Of a stretch of 64,000 nt of DNA, positions 56,802-64,000 are shown one piece after another. The stretch's first letter is position 1. Every line of letters starts with the position of its first letter. Location: positions 1,426,001-1,490,000 of the forward strand of contig JAGMUV010000010.1 in assembly GCA_020744425.1 (NCBI GenBank), in the 5' to 3' direction. The DNA is from Dactylonectria macrodidyma (lineage: Eukaryota; Ascomycota; Sordariomycetes; Hypocreales; Nectriaceae). The position numbers and the translations under genes were made by a program. The notes under the pieces were generated by a model, which saw only the letters and a list, made by a program, of their open reading frames with translations, was not told the DNA's origin and did no database searches.

Positions 56802-58958
56802 ATGCTCAGTCGAATTACTGCACTTGTACCTTCGATGGGTCCCTCTAAGTCCCCCCAGGCCGCTCCTTCGGCTCAGAACCTCTGTATACAATGCAAAATT
56901 CTTCCCGCCGCTTGGCTCGTTCCCCGATTTTACGACCTCCGCGATAGCAAGTACCCAGAGCACAAGGAACCTTACCAATATCCGACATATTCCACGTGGG
57001 CAGAATTGCAAGCATCTGCTTCTGCCTGTGCTCTGTGCGCCCTCGTTGTTCACGAGGCGCAGAGCACTTCAAGACGACCGTATACGAAGCCAAGCCAGCC
57101 TGGTGTTCTCTTTCAGGCATTTGGTAGCTCGCGCCTGGAGGTTTGGTGCGTTGAGACTGAGAAATGTGCGCAGCTGAACGTTGCTCTTGATGGAGGTATG
57201 TCCCAGATTTTGCAGAAAAAGAGAGGAAGGAAGCTACCTGGTGGGCTTATTAATGGGGTCCGAGACTAAGACTAGAACTGCCTTCTAGCGGACATCCATC
57301 GGATTCCAGCACACGCAAAAGGTCTATTCGACTCACACATCGTGAGCAGCCATGCGGGAGATGAGCGAAATGTCGCAACCATTAGACATTGGCTTTCGGT
57401 ATGCACTTCATCTCATACCAACTGTCCAAACTGGGCTTCGTCAAGACGAATCGGTCGCCGCCATCTCCCTACTCGGGTCCTTGACGTTGGAGGAGTGGGA
57501 GATGAGTCCATTTCGCTTCATCTGGCTTCGGACAGTGACACCTCTGATTACATCGCACTCAGTTACTGCTGGGGTCCCCGCAAAAATCCAATCGTGACTA
57601 CCACAGAGAGTCTATCCAGGCATGTCAACACAGGCATCAAAGTCTCAGATCTTCCCGAAACGCTACGACATGCTGTGCACTTGACTCGACTCCTGAATGT
57701 CAAGTACTTGTGGATCGACGCTCTGTGCATTATTCAACATGATCGTGATGACTGGATACGCGAGGCTGCACAAATGAGTTCTGTCTACTCACAGGCCCTC
57801 CTCACGATTGCCGCTGATGGGGCAACCGACACCTACGCGGGACTATTTAGAGAGAGATCGGAACGTCATGGAACCTCTGTAGAGCTCCCGTGGCCGCTGG
57901 AGGAGCCAGGTGACGGGGCAGGCCCACTCAGGCTACACGTCACGCCGACATTCCGTAGTTTCAAGGACGAGATGGAGAGTACGCCGCTGTCAAAAAGAGG
58001 ATGGACTTTCCAGGAGCGTGCGTTGAGCGCCAGAATCGTCCATTTCACGCCCGAGATGTGCTACTGGGAGTGCAAGGACGCCTGTATCGGAGAGGATGAG
58101 GAGATTGGCAAGTACAGTGTACAGGATGGCTTCTTTCATCTCAAGGACCTTTTGCTCCCTCCAGACGGAGAACGAGCACTTACAAAAGCTAGAATGCACG
58201 ATAAATGGGCCTGGGTTGTGGAGAAATACACTAATCGCCAACTAACGAATGCGGGAGATCTGTTTGCTGCGCTGGAGGGAATAGCCATGGTTTTTGCAGA
58301 GAAAGACATGCTCGGGAAATATTGCTGTGGACTTTGGGAAGACGAACTTCTGCGGCATTTGCTCTGGTATAGCAGCCGACCTGAAGACGGAAGTTGGGGG
58401 CTTCCACATCGGAGACCTGAGCAGTATCGCGCGCCAACGTGGTCATGGGCTTCGATCCACGGTCCTGTGGAGAATCCGGCAATCCAGATCTACTTTGAGT
58501 ATTCTTCTGCGGGGATACAAATGACACAGCAGCTTGGGAAAGATGGCTTACTGACTCATAGCATTCTTGATGTAGAGGCAGTTTCAGTCGAAGTGGAGGG
58601 CTCGTCTGGTTTCGGGCCTGTGCGGTCGGCGTCGCTGAAGGCCAAGGGTATCCTGTGTCCTATTTTGCTTGGAAGGCAGATCAAAAGGAGAGAGTATGAG
58701 CTACTGGCTGAGGGTGGCGACGTTGTTGGGTCAGCGAGATGGGATGTTGATGATGAGCCGCCGGTGGATTTGAAGCTCTGGATTTGTCCTGTTATGCAAC
58801 GGCAGAAGTTGACTGCTGGGTGGGCAGTGAGTGATTGTTTGCTACTCTGCGCCGCTAGGGATAGGGGGGTTAGGGAGTTTGAAAGGGTGGGGAAGGGAAT
58901 CGCAGCAAACTTTTGGGCACAAGAAACTATTCAGTTGCAGTCATTTCTAATAGTGTGA
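56802..58958 (+). CDS. HET-domain protein (heterokaryon incompatibility type)
   Basis: Two exons, join(56802..57195, 57289..58958), give 687 aa. The intron (GTATGT to TCTAG) joins LNVALDGG-type sequence to ADIHRIPAHAKG. HET block 1 is YIALSYCWG at residues 219-227 and block 2 KYLWIDALCIIQHDRDDW near 270-287, followed by SSVYSQALLTIAADGA and LSKRGWTFQERALSARI. The N-terminus has a Cys-rich lead (LCIQCK, SACALCALVV) common in the family. 56835 is a second in-frame ATG. Known role: incompatibility-type cell-death signalling after hyphal fusion. It is unrelated in detail to the HET gene at 39570 except in the shared motifs. It lies between NLR relics. No lesion is seen. Confidence 0.92.
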
Positions 58959-59730
58959 GGTATATGAAATAGAAGAGGCAGTCAGGCCACGCCAAGTACT
59001 GTGCTTCGTGAAGCCCGGCTTCAATTGCCGACCGACATGCCGAGGTAAAGAACTCTACGTCAATTTCTTACAGAAAGCGATCTTAACTTAATAAAGTGGA
59101 ATTGAGATAATAAATCCTGTTCAACATAAACCTCTATCAATGGTAATGATTGTGTAAGCAGATGGCATCCTTGTACTATGACGGAACAGCTTCCCAAACA
59201 AGTTTAGGCTTTCCGATATTGAGCACGGAAATGGATATTCCGCGTACCAAGGCGCACCCACAGCTCCAAGCGAGCTCTTACTTCAAAGTTTAACAGCTGG
59301 TATTGCCCGGCGATCGGCCCAATATATCTTTGATGTGTATTTCAAAGAATAAGACCAGCATTGTTGTGTAACCGGCCCCATTTTGCTTCGCACTTTGTTT
59401 ACTGTAAATGAGAGAAACAGGAAGTCTCCGTAACACTTCACCCTGAACGCATTAGGCCACCAACGAAGTGGCCTGACCCAGCCCTACGCCTGCCAATCTT
59501 TTGACTTAGGCTTAAACTTAGCCCTTCAGAACATTCTTAGTTGCGAGTTATCGTGTTTCAAGGTGGAGACGTTAGAGCTTGCTAGGATACCGAGGCAAAT
59601 ATCCGACTGAGATAAACCGGCCAATGTGCCTTCGCTGTTTATCGAGCTTTTAAATTCATCCTTCATCCTTCATTCCCGTTTTGATAGCTTGATACCTTTC
59701 GCATTACTCCATTGTTTACCGCTGTTCAAA
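58959..59730. other. Intergenic, tyrosinase promoter
   Basis: About 0.77 kb between the HET gene and the tyrosinase. No repeat or RNA gene is seen. Confidence 0.5.
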
Positions 59731-61234
59731 ATGAGGCTTCATTTTCTCGTTCTCTCACCTCTCTTGGCTTCTATTGCGTCGGGTATCGTTACCATCAAAC
59801 CCCTGAATCGAACTGTAGATGACACAGAGGACTTAAAATCTCAGGTCCTACAAGTCACGAAAGTCATCGGAGCCAACGTGCTTAAAACTCTAGAACAGCG
59901 CAAGGAATGGACAAGGAAGCGAAGGATTCAATCAGGTTGTACAGCCAAGAGGTTAATCATCCGACGTGAATAGTATGACGATGAATCTTTCCATTGCACT
60001 GCTAGACTATCTAACTTTCCAACAGCGGCTCGCTCACGGAGAATGAAAGGCTGGCCTATGTAAACGCCGTCAAATGCTTGCAGAACCTGCCTGCTCAGAC
60101 ACCAGCCAATGTCTCGTTGGGTGCTCGGTCCCGGGTGAGTTGCGACGCCATGTCCCCTGCTATTAGCACCTAGTCTTATGCTCGTTTAGTTCGACGACTT
60201 CGTTGTGGTTCACATTCAGCAGACGAGAACAATTCACTTTACTGGCAACTTTATGCCCTGGCATCGGTGGTTCCTGTACACCTACGAGAAGGCCCTTAGA
60301 GAGGAATGCGGATACAAGGGTTACCAACCAGTAGGTCAACTCAATCTCCTAGTAAAATGTTGAAGTAACAACGAAAAGTACTGGGACTGGCCCAAATATG
60401 CTTCAGCCCCTGAGAAGTCTCCCATATTCAACGGTGATGCCTACAGCTTGGGAGGCAACGGAGAGTACGTGCCTCACAATGGACCTATTATCTCACCTCC
60501 AGAAGGCATATCTGGTAGTCAGATTCAACTACCCGCAGGTCTGGGGGGTGGCTACGTCACCACAGGTCCGTTTGCTAACATGTCCGTCAACCTTGGACCA
60601 GGCGACAATCTCGGGTATAACCCGCGTCGTCTGAAGAGAGACGTTGGCCCCGCCCTCAACCAGATATATGGGAACTACACGACTCTCTTGGGTAAGATCA
60701 GGAGAGCGTGTTGATATAGAGGCAAAACTAATCGACGTAACAGAGCTTCTAAAGAAACCCAACTTCGACGAGTATCGACTACTATCTGAAGGCGTGCCAG
60801 GCACCATAGATTTAGGGCCTCACGGCGGCATGCACTTTACTATCGGGTCAGTCCTAGTTCCAATTAGTCCGTCATACCTGGGTTAACATTAGTATAGTGG
60901 AGATCCCGGGGCTGATCTCTTTACCTCCCCTGGGGACCCTGCGTTCTGGCTGCATCATGGTATGATGGATCGAATGTGGGCTCTATGGTGAGTCCTTGGA
61001 GTAAAGATACTTGCTTTCACGTCTGACCGTTCTTACAGGCAAGCATCAAACCCTAATATGCGCAAGTTTGATTTGGGAAGCGGGAATTATAGCCACATAA
61101 CGTGGGATAACAAGCCGGAATCGAGAAGAGCGAGCCTTGATGACGTATTGGACATGGGATATGCTGGAAAATCAGCGACAATTAAAGATGTCATGGATAC
61201 AACCTCGGGGCCGTTCTGTTACTTTTATTCTTAA
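59731..61234 (+). CDS. Secreted tyrosinase (binuclear copper oxidase)
   Basis: Seven exons, join(59731..59972, 60026..60134, 60190..60330, 60379..60691, 60744..60846, 60898..60987, 61039..61234), give 397 aa. The signal peptide is MRLHFLVLSPLLASIASG. The CuA site is complete with His125, His133 and His142 (HFTGNFMPWHRWF). The CuB site has His295, His299 and His323 (GPHGGMHFTIGGDPG, DPAFWLHHGMMDRMW). The first donor (TA|GTATGA) was chosen because it gives RREYGSLTENERLAYVNAVK, matching the family. Known role: oxidation of phenols to quinones with O2, in pigment or secondary metabolism. It is about 400 aa, a short secreted form without the C-terminal lid domain of classic tyrosinases. Several N-glycosylation sequons are present (NRT, NYT, NMS). 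No lesion is seen. Confidence 0.93.
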
Positions 61235-61605
61235 GCACGTGTTTTACAAGCTGCTCGCTGAGCCTAGGAAACTAGATAGCTGCAATGAAGCTATATATAA
61301 TAGTTTTAGCTTCTAGCGTTACTGCCTTAGGTTTTCCTTGCCCAATGCGAAGATTGCAAAGCTTTAAAAAAGCTGGATCTAAGTTTAAATTGAAGGTAAT
61401 AATAATTTAGAATAAGTAAAATTTTTATTATATTAAAATATGAGCTTTATGAATTCAAGTTACTTTTTAAAATATATTAAGTAATTACATAAGCTAAATT
61501 AAATACCTAGATATTAAAAGGCAAAAAATAATATGTAATTAAAGCTTTACTATTAAAATTACTATTTGAACTTTTATTTTTATACTGTATTTCTATATTA
61601 CATAC
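61235..61605. other. AT-rich block with sharp right edge
   Basis: From about 61370 to 61605 the sequence is dominated by A and T with many TAATA and TTTAT words, then switches abruptly to normal composition at the DUF3435 relic. This is the usual look of heavily mutated repeats in RIP-active fungi. No coding frame is seen. Confidence 0.6.
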
Positions 61606-61925
61606 GGCGAGCCAACTGACGATGCCCTGATGAAGCTCTGGGCGTACATGGGCTTGACGCGAGATCCCCACGCGGCCAGCAACATAGTGCCCGACAATGT
61701 CTGGCAGCAGATGCAGCCTGATCCGGATATCGAAGATCTGAAGTGTTGGCGGGCAGAGTTAAAGGGCGATCAGTTCCGGATCCAGGGCCGCGACGACGAA
61801 GAAGAGATTTGAGACCTCACCCGACAGATTGGAAATAAAGCGGGACAGCACTATAAGCGTGTGAGAATGGCATAACACAAGTAGTCCTTCCGGAATCGTC
61901 TGACCTGGGATATCGAGAGACAGTG
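61606..61925 (+). pseudogene. DUF3435 (tyrosine recombinase, Starship-captain family) relic
   Basis: The frame from about 61606 reads LMKLWAYMGLTRDP, then VWQQMQPDPDIEDL, AELKGDQFRIQGRDDEEEI, then, across a TGA, DLTRQIGNK and, after TAA and TAG codons, NRLTWDIERQ. This order is characteristic of the region after the catalytic core in fungal DUF3435 proteins. The recombinase core and its catalytic residues are absent. The TGA sits where Arg (CGA) is expected. It directly follows an AT-rich block and is followed by a NACHT relic. Confidence 0.65.
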
Positions 61926-61934
61926 CCAGCCGCA

Positions 61935-62560
61935 CCAAGATGGCCGCAACCAACCAACCACCAAGGCGCTATCGGATCTCGTATGCAAGATGCTCAGCGG
62001 CCCCACAAGGGTGTCTATCGTTCTGGACGCTTTGGACGAATCGACGACGAAGCGGATAGAGGATGTTGCATCGAGGCCGGAGTTGGCTCACGTCAGCTGC
62101 TTTGCACCAGCCGGCCCGAACACGAATTCCTGCAAGGAATTCCCCTCACAGTAGGCACAGTAGGCAAGCACAGCTGCATGTCGCTCGACAAACAATCTGT
62201 CAACGCCGATATCCAAGCGTATGTCGTAGCACAGCTCGCATATCGTCAGGATTATAGGACAAACATCTGTCGCAAGATCTCACCGAGCAGATTCAGACCA
62301 AGATCGGAGACGGGGCTGACAGGATGTAATTTCCACCCATATCTTTCCTACCCTATGGCACTATTTGCAGCCAAAATCTGGACAAGTCACGCCACTTCGG
62401 CAGATAGCTGCCAAGATGTGATTACGGCGATACTAGCGTTCTTGGAAGTCGACGACATTGTGAAGTTTCTCTTGGAAAAGGGGCGGATCCCGACGCAGAG
62501 GGCGGCAGGCACGGCAAGGTTTTCTTCACCGCTTCGGAAGACGGCCATCAACAGCGTGTA
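61935..62560 (+). pseudogene. NACHT ATPase and ankyrin relic of an NLR-like protein
   Basis: A Walker-B strand (VSIVLDALDES) is in one frame near 61970-62060, and the following sensor strand (LLCTSRPEHEF) is in another, so there is a frameshift near 62095. The second frame continues through typical post-NACHT sequence (LDKQSVNADIQAYVVAQLA) with further shifts, and ends in an ankyrin-like segment (VDDIVKFLLEKG). No P-loop (Walker A) is found; the DUF3435 relic lies where it should be. Confidence 0.65.
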
Positions 62561-62641
62561 ATGCTCTTAGTTATCGATCCTGCTCTCGGCGACGACGACG
62601 ACGACGACTGAACCCTTCTCGCGCGGGCGGCCCAGCAAAGA

Positions 62642-62956
62642 TACGAAGAAGCTGTCAAGCTACTAATTGGCACAGAAGCAGTTGAAGCTGGGGAGCTATG
62701 GTATGAAGAGCCGGCCGGTGTTGCCTCTGGCAATCGAATCGATCATCAGTGGGGTCTCTGGGCTTTCCAAGATTCACTCCTTGCTCATCGTCTCCGAGGA
62801 GGGAGAAGTTACTTTGCCAATGAGACCCGATTACCAGACGGACCCGGTTGGGAAACGGCCAAGCACTCCGAAGAAACTTCTCGTGCATACGCCCCGATCA
62901 CCTCTAAAGTCTACCATGTCCTTGATAACGCTCAGGGAGTCAGATTTGCCGTTTAA
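62642..62956 (+). other. Open coding-like segment after the NACHT relic
   Basis: A plus-strand frame of about 105 codons without stops (YEEAVKLLIGTEAVEAGELW, HQWGLWAFQDSLLAHRL, SYFANETRLPDGPGWE) begins with an ankyrin-like helix and closes with TAA at 62954-62956. It has no start codon of its own and no known domain after the first helix. It probably belongs to the same broken NLR-like gene. Confidence 0.4.
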
Positions 62957-63598
62957 GTCGATCTGCGCCAATATACCTTTACCACAACTGTCCCTGGGCG
63001 GCTTGGCATTGACGTTCGAGTTCTTGGGTGTCAAGCAGGAAAGCATCGCACGCATGGTGGACGAGGCATCACAACCGGGGGCCATTGGTCAGCTCATTGG
63101 AAGTTGAGCGTAGGTGACGGGTACCGTCGCCTAAGCACACACTTATGAGTTGTTGGTGAAGATAAATAGACGAAACATAGGAGACGAAGCATAGGAACCG
63201 AAGGATGCAGAATGGAGCTTTGCGATACTTGTTGACGAAAAGATTCCCTTCAGGGTGATAAGGATAAGTTACGCAAGACGGGAGCCAACTGAAGCTGGAA
63301 GGAGGAAGCTGCTTTTGGATGGCGAACTATAGTCATTGTACATATGAACAGGTAAAGAATACAAGCATACTGTTCTTCCTTATTCTTGCTGGACTGATAC
63401 TGCCTGTGTGTAGGTAGCAAACAAATGCTGGCTGACGGTGCTCCTTTGACAGATCTGTGTGTAAAGAATGGACTAGTACTTCAATTCGCGTACGTGCGTA
63501 TCAAACCTCAGTGAGATCAAGCTCGGAGTGTGCTAATGCCTAGCTAACTCTCTCAGCCAGTGTCTTGTCTCCTTCTTTCCATTCCTCTGCCCTCTCTC
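62957..63598. other. Intergenic, nothing recognised
   Basis: About 0.64 kb between the NLR relic and the chromodomain pseudogene. No repeat or gene is seen. Confidence 0.45.
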
Positions 63599-64000
63599 CT
63601 CGTCTCTCATCGCCCTCTTTCACTCTTTCGATAAAACTTGGGCTCATCAGCTCTTCGCGCTACTATGAGTCCTCCTTGGGTGGGCGTCCTTGCTAATGTA
63701 ACAGGTATTGGCGGACACTGGAGATAGTTCGGGTGTTCAAAATATCAACTCCGTCGTCATAGTCACGGTAACCTTTCTCGAATTCGTCAAGCATCTCCTT
63801 ATCTAGGATGTTGCTCCTTGGCTCCCAAGTGGTAGTGCCTTCAGGCCACAATACGGGAAAATCACCATTGTCTGTCCGGACAAGTAGGCGCTCTACTGTA
63901 AAGCAATCGCTGCCTTCTGCACTACCGCCAGACTCGCCCAAGCCATTTGAGTCGTCTTTGTATTCTCGATATCTGATATTCCTTAACGATTGACAAGGTC
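63599..64000 (-). pseudogene. Chromodomain protein pseudogene (5' part outside window)
   Basis: The minus frame entering from the window edge reads SLRNIRYREYKDD, then a chromodomain-like unit: CFTVERLLVR, PVLWPEGTTTWEPRSNIL and MLDEFEKGY. A second unit starts (GVDILNTRT, RQYLLH) but is broken by TAG at 63695-63693 exactly where Trp is expected; the frame then continues QGRPPKEDS, two adjacent TAG codons (63665-63660) again at Trp positions, and MSPSFIERVKEGDERR. All three stops fit TGG to TAG. Chromodomains bind methylated histone tails or sit in retroelement integrases. No integrase core is visible, so the parent is undecided. Confidence 0.65.

Overview
The window is nuclear DNA from a filamentous ascomycete (Pezizomycotina, probably a sordariomycete). 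The reasons are short GT-AG introns of about 45-75 bp with CTAAC-type branch points, Zn2Cys6 regulators, HET-domain genes, NACHT/ankyrin relics, a fungal rhodopsin-domain protein and a secreted tyrosinase. The species cannot be fixed from the sequence alone. All functional calls rest on motif reading; no database search was run.

Region 1 (1-14.9 kb) reads as a compact accessory metabolic cluster: two salicylate-hydroxylase-like FAD monooxygenases (the first cut by the window edge), an O-acetylhomoserine-sulfhydrylase-like PLP enzyme with unusual active-site residues, an MFS sugar-porter-type transporter, and two convergent Zn2Cys6 regulators. The second regulator has a zinc cluster in which the last two cysteines are arginines. 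The PLP gene and the second monooxygenase are divergent and share a 0.54-kb promoter rich in CGG triplets. No PKS or NRPS gene is visible.

Region 2 (14.9-38.6 kb) is gene-poor and full of decay. It holds an intact secreted serine carboxypeptidase, a small secreted cysteine-rich protein preceded by a 15-bp minisatellite, and an intact 258-aa protein of unknown function. Among them lie a subtilase pseudogene with four in-frame stops, a quinate-repressor-like (QutR) pseudogene, a zinc-cluster relic, and a quinate-permease-like pseudogene interrupted by a 428-bp insertion between 13-bp direct repeats. Part of that insertion recurs, inverted, at 42.0 kb. Diverged tandem, direct and inverted repeats fill much of the rest.

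Region 3 (39.5-52.7 kb) is intact again: a HET-domain gene, an MFS relic, a rhodopsin-domain membrane protein, a berberine-bridge-type FAD oxidase with a GC-AG intron, and a 1363-aa protein of unknown function.

Region 4 (53-64 kb) combines NLR-like relics (ankyrin, STAND N-terminal and NACHT pieces), a second intact HET gene, an intact secreted tyrosinase, a DUF3435 (tyrosine-recombinase, Starship-captain family) relic beside an AT-rich block, and a chromodomain pseudogene cut by the window edge. Many premature stops across regions 2-4 can be explained by C-to-T or G-to-A changes, which fits repeat-induced-point-mutation-like decay; this is an inference.
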